Source: Methylopumilus sp009926035 (GTDB taxonomy: Bacteria; Pseudomonadota; Gammaproteobacteria; Burkholderiales; Methylophilaceae). Taken from it: a stretch of DNA of 64,000 nucleotides. The stretch covers positions 42,822-106,821 of the forward strand of contig JBEANL010000003.1 in NCBI GenBank assembly GCA_041165405.1, read 5' to 3'. Below the pieces are notes generated by a model. It ran no database searches, was not told the origin of the DNA, and saw only the letters and a program-made list of their open reading frames with translations. Of the stretch, positions 35,729 to 45,097 are shown one piece after another. Every line of letters begins with the position of its first letter. The first letter of the stretch is position 1. Both the position numbers and the translations under genes were made by a program.

Positions 35729-36256
35729 ATGAAATTTCTATTTGATCTCTTTCCTGTCATTCTTTTTTTTATTGCGTATAAATTTTCAGACATCTATACA
35801 GCAACATTAGTCGTTATTGCTGCCACATTTTTTCAAGTGATCTATAGCAAGCTCATCCATAAAAGAGTGGATAAATTGCTTATATTTAATGCCGTTTTGA
35901 TCAGCATCTTGGGTGGTACAACTTTATGGCTTCATGATGCAAATTTCATTAAATGGAAGCCCAGTATTTTGTATTGGTTATTATCAGGCGCACTTTTATT
36001 TTTTCATTTTTTCAAGAAAAAAAATCTTATTAAAAATCTCATGGGCCAACAAATTCAATTAAATGAAAAAACTTGGAATCAAATCAATATGACTTCTGCA
36101 GTATTTTTTGCAAGCTTAGGTATGCTCAATCTCTATGTCGCTTTTAATTTTTCAGAAAGCACTTGGGTCAATTTTAAATTATTTGGCATTACAGGATTAA
36201 TCATATGCTATGCCATATTGATTGGTGTTCTGGCATCAAGGGCCAATCACAAGTAA
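35729..36256 (+). CDS. yciB: Inner-membrane septation protein YciB (IspZ/A)
   Basis: 175 residues with about five to six hydrophobic helices. The N-terminal MKFLFDLFPVILFFIAYKFS is characteristic of the family, which in enterobacteria affects septation and envelope integrity. Start 35729 has a strong Shine-Dalgarno GAGGTGA eight bases upstream. yciI follows after one base; yciB-yciI-bolA-parvulin is a conserved betaproteobacterial order. Confidence 0.95.
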   Translation: MKFLFDLFPVILFFIAYKFSDIYTATLVVIAATFFQVIYSKLIHKRVDKLLIFNAVLISILGGTTLWLHDANFIKWKPSILYWLLSGALLFFHFFKKKNLIKNLMGQQIQLNEKTWNQINMTSAVFFASLGMLNLYVAFNFSESTWVNFKLFGITGLIICYAILIGVLASRANHK

Positions 36257-36257
36257 T

Positions 36258-36557
36258 ATGTTTTACGCCATCATCGCTAAAGATCAGCAAAATAGCCTCA
36301 ATCAAAGATTGGTTCAGAGACCAGCACATTTAGCGCGTATTAAAATATTGCAAGATCAAGGAAGGCTTCTTCTCGCAGGACCTTTCCCTGCTATCGATGC
36401 GATCGATCCTGGTTTAGATGGCTTTTCAGGAAGCCTCATTGTGGCTGAATTTACTTCGCTAGATGAAGCGATACGCTGGGCACATGAAGATCCTTTTTAT
36501 ACTTCTGGCGTTTACGCTTCTGTTGAAGTAAATCCTTTCAGAAAAACACTTCCTTAA
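36258..36557 (+). CDS. yciI: YciI family protein
   Basis: 99 residues, a dimeric alpha-beta (ferredoxin-like) fold of the YCII domain. MFYAIIAKDQQNSLNQR and RPAHLARIKIL contain the conserved His, and GRLLLAGPFPAID follows. The function of YciI is unproven. ATG 36258 is chosen over an upstream in-frame start at 36222 that would overlap yciB and add residues foreign to the family. Confidence 0.93.
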   Translation: MFYAIIAKDQQNSLNQRLVQRPAHLARIKILQDQGRLLLAGPFPAIDAIDPGLDGFSGSLIVAEFTSLDEAIRWAHEDPFYTSGVYASVEVNPFRKTLP

Positions 36558-36563
36558 ATATTT

Positions 36564-36812
36564 ATGCTGCAAGATCTCATTAAAGAAAGGCTAGCATTTT
36601 TAGAGCCCTCTCATTTAAGCCTTAAGGATTTAAGCGATCTACATAAAGGACATAGCGGTAATACAGGTGGTGGCCATTTCAATTTAGAAATTACAAGTTC
36701 GCATTTTTTAGGAAAATCAACGATAATGAGGCATCGCATCATTTACGACGCGCTTAAAGATTTAATTCCTCAAAAAATTCATGCATTAAGTATCAAAGCT
36801 GATTTGCCTTAA
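36564..36812 (+). CDS. BolA family protein
   Basis: 82 residues, the size of a short BolA/IbaG protein. The central GHSGNTGGGHFNLEI carries the conserved His and Gly positions, and IMRHRIIYDALKDLI includes the [K/R]HRxVY core typical of BolA. Family members partner with monothiol glutaredoxins in iron-sulfur trafficking; here that partner is not in the window. It lies between yciI and the parvulin gene. Confidence 0.93.
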   Translation: MLQDLIKERLAFLEPSHLSLKDLSDLHKGHSGNTGGGHFNLEITSSHFLGKSTIMRHRIIYDALKDLIPQKIHALSIKADLP

Positions 36813-36849
36813 GGAATCACTCTTCAAAATTAATTATCAAGGAGCTTTA

Positions 36850-37644
36850 ATGTTTTCTTTTATCAAAACCTTTACATTTATTTTACTTTTTCAGCTTGGA
36901 GCTTTAGCACAAGCAGCCGATTTAAATATTACGGTGAATGGCAAGCCTATTAAAAAGAGTCTCTATGATTTTGTAGTAAAAGATCTTGCAAGTCGCGGCC
37001 AAAAAATGGATGACAACCTTAACAATATGATTGTCAATCGTATGATTGCTATGGAACTTATTAACCAAGAAGCTGAAAGAACAGGACTTAGCAAGGACGC
37101 AAACTATCTTTTGAAAGAAGAGTTAGCGCGTAAAGAAATGCTATACAACACATTCTTACAAAACTACGTACAAAAAAATCCTATTTTAGAGTCTGATATT
37201 AAAAATGCCTATGAACAATACAAAAAAGATTTAGGCACTCAAGAATTCAATGCAAAACATATTCTTGTTGGGAGCGAACAAGAAGCTAAAGACGTCATTA
37301 CCGAACTTAATAAAGGTAGCAATTTTAGCAAAATAGCCAAAGATAAATCGAAAGATCCAGGTTCAAAAGATAAAGGTGGTGATTTAGGTTGGTTCCCAGC
37401 AAACTCAATGGTTAAACCATTCGCTGACGCACTCACCTCAATTAAAAAAGGTAGCTTCACAACAGCGCCCGTTCAAACACAATTTGGCTGGCATGTAATT
37501 AAGCTGGAGGATACAAGAGTACTGCAAGCGCCTGAGTTCGATAAAGTAAAAGAAGGTTTAGCTAAAACACTTCAACAAAAACAACTTGATAAGCTTGTAT
37601 TAGACCTTAAAGCAAAAGCTAAGATTGTTGATAACAGCAAATAA
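36850..37644 (+). CDS. Periplasmic parvulin-type peptidyl-prolyl isomerase
   Basis: 264 residues. A signal peptide (about 1-22, ending LAQAADLN) directs it out of the cytoplasm. A SurA-like N-terminal helical region precedes a rotamase/parvulin domain at about 132-235 with FNAKHILV, GGDLGWFPANSMVKPFADAL and FGWHVIKLED. It is PpiC/PrsA-like and probably helps fold periplasmic or outer-membrane proteins. A strong Shine-Dalgarno AAGGAG precedes ATG 36850, and an intrinsic terminator follows. Confidence 0.95.
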   Translation: MFSFIKTFTFILLFQLGALAQAADLNITVNGKPIKKSLYDFVVKDLASRGQKMDDNLNNMIVNRMIAMELINQEAERTGLSKDANYLLKEELARKEMLYNTFLQNYVQKNPILESDIKNAYEQYKKDLGTQEFNAKHILVGSEQEAKDVITELNKGSNFSKIAKDKSKDPGSKDKGGDLGWFPANSMVKPFADALTSIKKGSFTTAPVQTQFGWHVIKLEDTRVLQAPEFDKVKEGLAKTLQQKQLDKLVLDLKAKAKIVDNSK

Positions 37645-37669
37645 AGAAATCCGTCTTACGAGTTACTTA

Positions 37670-37694
37670 AAGCCTGCGTTACGCAGGCTTTTTT
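37670..37694 (+). terminator. Intrinsic terminator after the parvulin gene
   Basis: AAGCCTGCG, loop TTA, CGCAGGCTT, then TTTT: a perfect 9-bp stem with a T run, 25 bases after the parvulin stop. It separates the yciB-parvulin unit from feoAB. A weaker A run on the 5' side allows little reverse activity. Confidence 0.93.
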
Positions 37695-37697
37695 GTA

Positions 37698-37719
37698 TAT
37701 AATAATAAGAATCATTATC
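37698..37719 (+). promoter_or_regulatory. Fur box overlapping the feoAB promoter
   Basis: The 19 bases at 37701-37719 match the Fur consensus GATAATGATAATCATTATC at 16 of 19 positions (AATAATAAGAATCATTATC). A TATAAT at 37698-37703 overlaps its left edge, so iron-bound Fur would block the promoter. It lies 13 bases before the feoA start and just after the terminator. Iron repression of feoAB is a safe inference; no fur gene is in the window. Confidence 0.85.
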
Positions 37720-37731
37720 ATTTAGATAGCT

Positions 37732-37965
37732 ATGACCACTTTATTAGAATTGTCAGAAGGCCAGAGCGGTATTATCCAAAAGCTCGATATGGATCGCTTG
37801 CTGATTCAAAGGCTAAATGCCATGGGGTTGAGACGTGGCAAGAAAATCACCGTCTTAAGAAAGGCTCCATTTAAAGGTCCTTTTCATATCGTGATTGATA
37901 CAACTGAGCTCATGATTCGGGAACAAGAAGCAACGCTCATCCAAATTAACTCATCTAACCTATGA
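37732..37965 (+). CDS. feoA: Ferrous iron transport protein A
   Basis: 77-residue SH3-like cytoplasmic protein that works with FeoB in ferrous iron import. Family features are LSEGQSGIIQKLD, RLNAMGLRRGKKITVLRKAPFKGP (in two pieces) and a terminal EATLIQI. It overlaps feoB by 4 bases and lies directly under a Fur box. Confidence 0.95.
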   Translation: MTTLLELSEGQSGIIQKLDMDRLLIQRLNAMGLRRGKKITVLRKAPFKGPFHIVIDTTELMIREQEATLIQINSSNL

Positions 37966-39752
37966 AACGTATTGCTCTCTTGGGCATGCCAAATACGGGC
38001 AAGTCGACTCTGTTTAATCGCTTAAGCGGCTCCTCTGCACGCATCGGTAATTGGCCTGGTATTACTGTAGATCTTCATGCAGTTAAAACATTACTAGGCG
38101 GTCATATGGCTGAACTCGTTGATCTTCCGGGCGTTTATGACCTTCAAGGTTTATCTGAAGATGAAAAAATTGTACAAAGCTTTATCAATCACAACAAGAT
38201 TGATTTAGCGATTGTTGTCTTATGCAGCGCTCAAATTGAACGACAACTTTCATTGTTATTACAACTTCAAAAGCTTCAAATCCCCTGTGTATTAGCTCTC
38301 AATATGTATGATGAAGCAAAAAAAATGGGCATTACTATTAATGCGCCATTGTTAGAGAAAAAACTTAAAACGCCTGTAATTAAAACAAGTGCTAAATTCG
38401 GCGAAGGTATAACTGAGCTTTTAAAGGTATCTTCTCAATTGATGAGTCAAAAAGTCAACCTACCTATTAAAAAAATTAAGCCATTAAATTCATCTGATCA
38501 AATATCTCATCAAAAAACGATTCAAGCTTTAATTAAATTAACTGTTAAATATCCAGCGAAACTTAACGACAAAAATACAAAAAAACTAGACGCGCTCTTT
38601 TTGAATCACTTCTGGGGTCTGCCCATTTTTTTTATTATTGTGTTTTCGGTTTTTCAGTTTATCTTCACGCTAGGCAAACCCATTCAAGATTTAATGACTC
38701 AACTCTTCAATTTCTTTAGAGTGGATTATCTTGAGCCTTTATTTACAAATCATCATGGAATTTTTCAAAGCCTCCTCTTAGATGGTCTGTATTTAGGGGT
38801 CACCACCATAGCCGCTTTTGTACCTATTATTATTCTTTTCTTCCTCATCATGACTGTTGTAGAAGATAGTGGTTATTTTTCAAGAGCTGCATTTTTGATG
38901 GACGCCTTGATGGAAAAAATAGGCTTAGATGGAAGAGGTTTTGTGATGATGCTTATGGGCTTTGGGTGTAATGTGCCGGCTCTCATGGGCACTAAAATTA
39001 TGCGTACAAAAGAACTTCGTCTTTTAACAATGTTTGTGATTCCATTTTCGTTATGCTCAGCGAGGCTCCAAGTATTTTTATTTATTATTACAGCACTCTT
39101 TGACGCTTCATATGGCCCGCTAGTGCTTTTCTGTCTTTATTTATTAAGTTTTTTCTCGATCTTTATTTCAGCGCTCATATTTAAAAATCAATTTAAAAAT
39201 AAAGAGCCTATTATTATTGAATTACCCCCCTACCGCTTTCCAACGATAAATCACATCATCAAGAGAAGCGTACTTGAAATTAAACATTTTCTAACACGCG
39301 CTACCAAATTTATCATTATTGGCGTGCTTCTTGTTTGGGCGTTAACGCATTTCCCAATGGATGTTCCGATTGCCAGCGAACTCACTTATTCCGGCCAATT
39401 AGGTAAATGGTTATCCCCTATTTTTCAACCCATTGGCATTAACGAACAATTGGTGATTGCCCTCATTTTTGGTTTTATTGCCAAAGAAATTGTCATTGGC
39501 GCATTAGCTGTCATTTACGGTGTGGAGGGCACTGCTTTAGCCCATCACCTTTATAGCAATGTGACTCAAGTTCAGGCTATTAGCTTTATGATTTTTACCC
39601 TCATTTATACACCCTGTCTTTCTACAATCGCAACCCTTAAAAACGAATCCAAAAATCTTTCATTTGTGATTTATTCAGTTTCATGGGCGCTTCTTCTAGC
39701 CTGGGTTTTTAGCTTTATTTTCTATCAAACCTCGCTCTACTTTTCTAGTTAA
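37962..39752 (+). CDS. feoB: Ferrous iron transport protein B
   Basis: Inner-membrane Fe2+ permease with an N-terminal GTPase. 596 residues. G motifs are G1 GMPNTGKST (8-16), G3 DLPGVYDL (about 54) and G4 NMYDE (about 113). Transmembrane Gate domains follow, with LMGFGCNVPALMGT near 330 containing the conserved Cys. It is shorter than the E. coli protein (773), mainly in the soluble spacer, but both Gate domains appear present, so it is not a truncated gene. feoC is absent. Confidence 0.95.
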   Translation: MKRIALLGMPNTGKSTLFNRLSGSSARIGNWPGITVDLHAVKTLLGGHMAELVDLPGVYDLQGLSEDEKIVQSFINHNKIDLAIVVLCSAQIERQLSLLLQLQKLQIPCVLALNMYDEAKKMGITINAPLLEKKLKTPVIKTSAKFGEGITELLKVSSQLMSQKVNLPIKKIKPLNSSDQISHQKTIQALIKLTVKYPAKLNDKNTKKLDALFLNHFWGLPIFFIIVFSVFQFIFTLGKPIQDLMTQLFNFFRVDYLEPLFTNHHGIFQSLLLDGLYLGVTTIAAFVPIIILFFLIMTVVEDSGYFSRAAFLMDALMEKIGLDGRGFVMMLMGFGCNVPALMGTKIMRTKELRLLTMFVIPFSLCSARLQVFLFIITALFDASYGPLVLFCLYLLSFFSIFISALIFKNQFKNKEPIIIELPPYRFPTINHIIKRSVLEIKHFLTRATKFIIIGVLLVWALTHFPMDVPIASELTYSGQLGKWLSPIFQPIGINEQLVIALIFGFIAKEIVIGALAVIYGVEGTALAHHLYSNVTQVQAISFMIFTLIYTPCLSTIATLKNESKNLSFVIYSVSWALLLAWVFSFIFYQTSLYFSS

Positions 39753-39789
39753 TTTGTTAAAAATTAACAAGGTTTAAAAAAATAGCTTC

Positions 39790-39798
39790 TGTTAAAAT
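39790..39798 (+). promoter_or_regulatory. Putative extended -10 promoter of purL
   Basis: TGTTAAAAT, an extended -10 (TGn) joined to TAAAAT, 40 bases before the purL start, with no good -35. Just upstream, at 39754-39770, is a perfect AT-rich palindrome TTGTTAA-AAA-TTAACAA that may be a weak feoB terminator or an operator. Confidence 0.4.
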
Positions 39799-39837
39799 CT
39801 TAAACATAAAGTAACGTCTTAAAACACTGCCCAAAAC

Positions 39838-42800
39838 ATGCAAAGCCAAGAAATTATTCATATTGCTGGTGGTCCAGCTTACTCAAAGTTTAGAAAAGAA
39901 AAACTTCTTGGAAAACTTCAAGCAATTAATCATCAGATCAAAGATATTCATTCTGAATATATTCATATCATATGGTGTGAAAAAAAAATCACAGAAACAG
40001 ATAAAGCAACCTTAGAAAAAATTTTGCATTATGGCCCTAAGGCTCATACATTAACATTTAAAAATAATGCGATTATCACTATGCCGCGTCCAGGCACCAT
40101 ATCGCCTTGGGCTTCAAGGGCTACTGATATTGCAAATCATTGCGGACTTCATGACATCAAACGTATCGAGAGAGCTGTTGCTGTTTATATTGAGTTAAAA
40201 AATGAAGCTTTATTATCCGAAAATGAAAAGAAAGCGCTTGCTATAGAGCTTCATGATCGTATGACAGAAGTTTCAATTTTTAATCTTGATGAAGCTCAAT
40301 CTCTTTTTTCTCATTTACCTCCAAAACCGATTCAGTATGCAGAAATAATTGAAGGTGGAAAACAAGTCTTAAATGATTTCAATAAAAATCTAGGCTTAGC
40401 TTTATCTGAAGATGAAATTGATTATTTATTTAATTACTTCACTTCTATCAAAAGAAATCCTACAGATGTAGAACTCATGATGTTTGCTCAAGCAAATTCA
40501 GAGCATTGTCGCCATAAAATATTTAATGCTGATTGGGTGATAGATGGCAAGACGCAATCCAAATCACTTTTCGGTATGATTAAAAATACGCATCAGTTAC
40601 ATCCTGGGAATACGATTGTGGCTTACTCGGACAATTCTTCTATTATAAAAGGCGGTAAGATCAATCGTTTTTATCCAAATCAAAATGGTATTTATGCTGA
40701 TCACGAAGAACACACACACTTTATTATGAAAGTGGAAACGCATAATCATCCGACAGCAATTTCTCCTTTCTCAGGCGCTGCAACAGGGGCGGGTGGCGAG
40801 ATCAGAGACGAAGGTGCAACAGGAAGAGGCTCAAAACCTAAAGCGGGTCTCACAGGATTTTCGGTGTCTAATTTACGTATTCCTGAATTTATTCAGCCTT
40901 GGGAAAAAGATAGCTATGGTAGCCCTTCGCGCATATCATCAGCACTCCAAATTATGATCGATGGCCCCATTGGAGGTGCTTCATATAATAATGAATTCGG
41001 GAGACCCAATATTGCAGGCTACTTTAGAACATTAGAAATCAAACACGATGATGAGATAAAAGGTTTTCATAAGCCCATTATGTTAGCAGGTGGCATTGGA
41101 AGTATTAATGATATTCATACAAAAAAACATGCGATCCCACCAGGCGCCCTTCTTATTCAATTAGGCGGTCCTGCAATGCTTATCGGTTTAGGCGGCGGCG
41201 CTGCGTCAAGTATGGGCACTGGATTTAATGCAGAAAATTTAGATTTTGATTCCGTACAACGTGGCAATCCTGAATTGCAAAGAAGAGCCCAGGAAGTGAT
41301 TGATCGATGCTGGCAATTAGGCACTCAAAATCCTATCTTAAGTATTCATGATGTAGGTGCTGGTGGTTTATCAAATGCATTTCCTGAATTAGTAAATGAT
41401 GGCGGTGTAGGTGCAATTTTTCAATTACGCGCGATTAATAATGAAGAGCCAAGTATGTCGCCACGCGAACTCTGGTGTAATGAAGCTCAAGAACGTTATG
41501 TATTAGCAATCAAAGAAAAAGATCTTGATTTATTTAAATCACTTTGCGAACGAGAAAGATGTCCTTTTGCAATTGTTGGTATTGCAAAAGACGACAAACA
41601 ATTAATTGTCGAAGATAGTCTTCTTAAAAAAGATGCAGTCCATATGGATTTATCTATTCTCTTAGGAAAGCCGCCTAAGATGACCCGCAATGTGAACAGA
41701 AAAGAAAGAACGATTAAATCTATCAACACAGAAAATATTGATGTCAAAGACGCAGTATATCGTGTATTAAGATACCCCGCAGTTGCAAATAAAATGTTCC
41801 TGATTCATATTGGCGATCGATCAGTGACAGGATTGATCGCAAGAGATCAACTTGTCGGTCCTTGGCAAGTTCCAGTTGCTGACGTCGCCGTCACTTTATC
41901 ATCTTTTGATAGCAACTTAGGCGAAGCTTTTGCTATTGGTGAAAAAACACCTATTGCAATGATTGATGCCAAAGCTTCTGTTCGTATGGCTTTAGGCGAA
42001 GCAATTACCAATTTATCCGCAGCATCAATTCATCATTTAGAAGATATTAAATTGTCAGCCAATTGGATGGCATCTGCAGGACATAGAGGTGAAGATGCTG
42101 CTTTATTTGATGCTGTTGAAGAAATCGGCATGCATCTTTGCCCTGATTTAGGTATTAGCATACCTGTGGGTAAAGATTCTATGTCGATGAAGACAACTTG
42201 GCTAGATAACGAAAAAGAAAAAACTGTTGTTTCACCTGTGTCTCTTATCGTAAGCGCATTCGCACCTGTCTTTGATGCTAGAAAAACGTTAACACCTACA
42301 CTTAATAGAAAGCTTAAAGAAAGTGGTCTTATTTATATCGACCTAGGTTTAGGCAAGAATCGATTAGGCGCTTCATCATTTAACTTGGTCTTTAATGAAG
42401 TAGGTGATATACCACCAAATCTTGATGACGTAAAAATACTCAAAGCATTCTTTTATGTAATTCAAACATTGAAAAATGAAAATATGATTGAGGCTTACCA
42501 TGATCGATCGGATGGCGGACTCTTTGCTACTTTAACTGAAATGGCTTTTGCAGGACGTTGTGGTTTGGATATTGATATAACCCCTTGTGGCGATAATTTC
42601 AAAGCTATTCTTTTTAATGAAGAACTAGGAGCTGTTATTCAGGTTAAAAAAGAACATATCTCAAATGTACTTACAAAGATTAATGAGACTTTAAATGAAA
42701 ATGCTTTCTTAATTGGATCTATTAATTTAAATCAAACAATTCACATTAAACATCAAAATAATTACATCTTTGAAGATACAAGATCAAATTTACAAAGTGC

Positions 42801-43725
42801 ATGGACTGAAACATCTTACAAAATGCAATCTATGCGAGATAATCCAGAATGCGCTTTAGAAGAGTTTTCTAGAATTTCAGATGATCATGATCCAGGATTA
42901 AATCCAAAATTTGATTTTGAAATTCCCCAGTCTTTTGCAATCAAAAAAACAAAACCTAAGATAGCAATTTTAAGAGAGCAAGGCGTTAATGGCCATGTTG
43001 AAATGGCATCTGCATTTTCAACCGCAGGATTTGAGGCACATGATGTCCATATGTCAGATATTATTGAGGGCCGAAAATCTTTAACTGATTTTTCAGCGCT
43101 CGTTGCATGTGGTGGTTTTTCATATGGCGATGTATTAGGTGCAGGTGAAGGCTGGGCTAAATCTATTTTATTTAATTCAAAAACACGTGATACTTTTGAA
43201 GCCTTCTTCTCAAGACCTGACACAATAGCACTGGGTATTTGTAATGGCTGCCAAATGATGAGTAACTTAAAAGAAATTATCCCAGGCTCCGCCTTATGGC
43301 CTCATTTTGTAAAAAATAAATCTGAGCAATTTGAAGCAAGATTTGTGTCTGTCGAAATTCTTAAATCTAATTCAATATTTTTTAATGGGATGAATGGCGC
43401 AATCCTTCCCATTGCAGTAGCACATGGTGAGGGCTTTACAGAATATCAAAACCAGAATCAAATGAATGATGTTTTAAATCATCAACTTACAACACTTCGC
43501 TATGTTGATAATTACCATAAGGGAACTTCTATCTATCCGATGAATCCAAATGGGTCTCATGAAGGAATTACTGGATTTACCTCGGAAAATGGACGGTTTT
43601 CTATTATGATGCCGCATCCTGAAAGGGTTTATAGAGCAGTACAAAACTCTTGGCATCCTGAAACATGGGATGGATTAGCCCCATGGTATAAAATGTTTAC
43701 CAATGCTTATCAATTTTTTAACTAA
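39838..43725 (+). CDS. purL: Phosphoribosylformylglycinamidine synthase
   Basis: Fourth step of purine synthesis: FGAR plus glutamine and ATP gives FGAM. 1295 residues, the large single-chain proteobacterial form. It has an N-terminal PurS-like region, two AIR-synthase-type domains (catalytic segment VETHNHPTAISPFSGAATG near 302, GVGKDS-like IPVGKDSMSMKT near 780) and a C-terminal glutamine amidotransferase with nucleophile Cys1135 in GICNGCQMM and His/Glu in PHPERVYR. No oddities seen. Confidence 0.98.
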   Translation: MQSQEIIHIAGGPAYSKFRKEKLLGKLQAINHQIKDIHSEYIHIIWCEKKITETDKATLEKILHYGPKAHTLTFKNNAIITMPRPGTISPWASRATDIANHCGLHDIKRIERAVAVYIELKNEALLSENEKKALAIELHDRMTEVSIFNLDEAQSLFSHLPPKPIQYAEIIEGGKQVLNDFNKNLGLALSEDEIDYLFNYFTSIKRNPTDVELMMFAQANSEHCRHKIFNADWVIDGKTQSKSLFGMIKNTHQLHPGNTIVAYSDNSSIIKGGKINRFYPNQNGIYADHEEHTHFIMKVETHNHPTAISPFSGAATGAGGEIRDEGATGRGSKPKAGLTGFSVSNLRIPEFIQPWEKDSYGSPSRISSALQIMIDGPIGGASYNNEFGRPNIAGYFRTLEIKHDDEIKGFHKPIMLAGGIGSINDIHTKKHAIPPGALLIQLGGPAMLIGLGGGAASSMGTGFNAENLDFDSVQRGNPELQRRAQEVIDRCWQLGTQNPILSIHDVGAGGLSNAFPELVNDGGVGAIFQLRAINNEEPSMSPRELWCNEAQERYVLAIKEKDLDLFKSLCERERCPFAIVGIAKDDKQLIVEDSLLKKDAVHMDLSILLGKPPKMTRNVNRKERTIKSINTENIDVKDAVYRVLRYPAVANKMFLIHIGDRSVTGLIARDQLVGPWQVPVADVAVTLSSFDSNLGEAFAIGEKTPIAMIDAKASVRMALGEAITNLSAASIHHLEDIKLSANWMASAGHRGEDAALFDAVEEIGMHLCPDLGISIPVGKDSMSMKTTWLDNEKEKTVVSPVSLIVSAFAPVFDARKTLTPTLNRKLKESGLIYIDLGLGKNRLGASSFNLVFNEVGDIPPNLDDVKILKAFFYVIQTLKNENMIEAYHDRSDGGLFATLTEMAFAGRCGLDIDITPCGDNFKAILFNEELGAVIQVKKEHISNVLTKINETLNENAFLIGSINLNQTIHIKHQNNYIFEDTRSNLQSAWTETSYKMQSMRDNPECALEEFSRISDDHDPGLNPKFDFEIPQSFAIKKTKPKIAILREQGVNGHVEMASAFSTAGFEAHDVHMSDIIEGRKSLTDFSALVACGGFSYGDVLGAGEGWAKSILFNSKTRDTFEAFFSRPDTIALGICNGCQMMSNLKEIIPGSALWPHFVKNKSEQFEARFVSVEILKSNSIFFNGMNGAILPIAVAHGEGFTEYQNQNQMNDVLNHQLTTLRYVDNYHKGTSIYPMNPNGSHEGITGFTSENGRFSIMMPHPERVYRAVQNSWHPETWDGLAPWYKMFTNAYQFFN

Positions 43726-43743
43726 ACGAAAGAATCACTCCAT

Positions 43744-44232
43744 ATGAATAAATTTTTAAAAATAACACTAACCTTAATTTTGCTTACTTTCTCGATGCAG
43801 CTTTTCGCATTAACGGATGCTGAAGAAATTGAATTTTCAGCCGCTGTAAATGAAGGCAAGTTACCTATTGTTAAAAAATATGTTGAAGTCAAAAAAGTTG
43901 ATGTTAATACAACTTATTTTGCATGGAGCCCTCTTCTTATGGCTGCCGCAAAAGGTCAATTTCAAGTTCTCAAATATTTAGTCGATCATGGGGCTGATAT
44001 TAATTACACACACCCACTTACAAAAATGAATGCATTTCATCACGCTGCTTTTGATGGTAGAACTGATATGGTTAAATACCTTGCATCTAAGGGCGCTGAT
44101 ATTAATAATAAAATGAAAGGTGGCGTATCTATTATCCGCGTGGTAAAACAAGAAAAAGGTGATAAAAAAATGGTGGACTTGCTACTTTCTTTGGGTGTAA
44201 GTGAAGAGGGTTGTGAAGAAAAGTGTCTTTAA
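43744..44232 (+). CDS. Secreted ankyrin-repeat protein
   Basis: 162 residues. A signal peptide (MNKFLKITLTLILLTFSMQL, cut near FALT) precedes three to four ankyrin repeats, for example SPLLMAAAKGQFQVLKYLVD and AFHHAAFDGRTDMVKYLASK, each followed by GADIN. The final residues are Cys-containing (EEGCEEKCL). It is probably periplasmic and protein-binding; the partner is unknown. It follows purL by 18 bases and is the first of three genes placed between purL and serB. A longer relative lies at 48884-49831. Confidence 0.9.
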   Translation: MNKFLKITLTLILLTFSMQLFALTDAEEIEFSAAVNEGKLPIVKKYVEVKKVDVNTTYFAWSPLLMAAAKGQFQVLKYLVDHGADINYTHPLTKMNAFHHAAFDGRTDMVKYLASKGADINNKMKGGVSIIRVVKQEKGDKKMVDLLLSLGVSEEGCEEKCL

Positions 44233-44252
44233 TTAAGGCTCTTTAAAAAATT

Positions 44253-45086
44253 ATGAAAAATTTACGTGTTTTTTTATTACTATTATCAATGCTCGTAAGC
44301 GTGACTTTAAAAGCGCATGAATCATTGAATGCAATTTCAGGTTTTGTAAGTCCTGAATCAGTCGTTCAAGATGCCAAAGGTCACATTTATGTCTCTGAGA
44401 TTGGTGAATTTAATAAAGATGGCGATGGAAAAATTACACGTATTTCAATCGATGGAAAACTTTCAACATTTGCAATTGGCATGGATGATCCTAAAGGGTT
44501 AATTTTGATTGGTAAGTTTTTGTATGTAACAGATAAAAATAGAGTGTTGAAAGTTGAACCAGATGGTAAATGGAGTGTATTCGGAAGCACTATGGCATTT
44601 CCGCAAACACCTATTTTTCTAAATGATATTACTTCAGATGAATCAGGCAATTTATATGTGAGCGATAGCGGTAATCTTAAATCAGGTGGCGCTATTTTTA
44701 AAATTTCTAAGGACAAAAAAATTACTTTAGTACTTAATGAAAATACGCCTGAAATTCTAGCGCCTAATGGTCTTTGGATTTCTAAAAATGATCTCTATGA
44801 AGTAGATTTTTCAAGCGGCATTTTATACAAAATTAATTTGAAAACTAAATCAATTTCAAAGGTTGCTGAAGGGCTTGGCGGTGGAGATGGTCTAGTTAAA
44901 ATTGGAGACAATTTCTTTGTCAGTGACTGGAAAAATGGAAAGATTTATAAAGTGCAAAGCAGCAAAGTCAGTTTATATAAGGACGGTTTTACTGCTGCTG
45001 CTGACATAGCCCTATCTAATGATAAAAAAACTATCATTACACCAGATATGAAAGCTGGTTCTGTTACGATCGTCCCTATTCATTAA
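44253..45086 (+). CDS. Secreted SMP-30/NHL-like beta-propeller protein
   Basis: 277 residues. A signal peptide (about 1-21, ending SVTLKAHES) precedes repeated blades typical of SMP-30/gluconolactonase or NHL propellers: SPESVVQDAKGHIYVSEIG, DDPKGLILIGKFLYVTD, NDITSDESGNLYVSDSG and APNGLWISKNDLYEVDF. Whether the lactonase metal site is complete cannot be judged by eye. Likely periplasmic. The neighbours (ankyrin and DUF455 genes) give no clear pathway. Confidence 0.82.
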   Translation: MKNLRVFLLLLSMLVSVTLKAHESLNAISGFVSPESVVQDAKGHIYVSEIGEFNKDGDGKITRISIDGKLSTFAIGMDDPKGLILIGKFLYVTDKNRVLKVEPDGKWSVFGSTMAFPQTPIFLNDITSDESGNLYVSDSGNLKSGGAIFKISKDKKITLVLNENTPEILAPNGLWISKNDLYEVDFSSGILYKINLKTKSISKVAEGLGGGDGLVKIGDNFFVSDWKNGKIYKVQSSKVSLYKDGFTAAADIALSNDKKTIITPDMKAGSVTIVPIH

Positions 45087-45097
45087 TTGATTACATT

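Noticed and set aside
37962..39752. FeoB as a truncated pseudogene because it is about 180 residues shorter than in E. coli
   Set aside because: The GTPase motifs, both membrane gate regions and a proper stop are present; short FeoB proteins are common.
42885..43223. A 112-codon open frame antisense to the end of purL
   Set aside because: It lies wholly inside the purL glutaminase domain and its translation resembles no family; a shadow frame.
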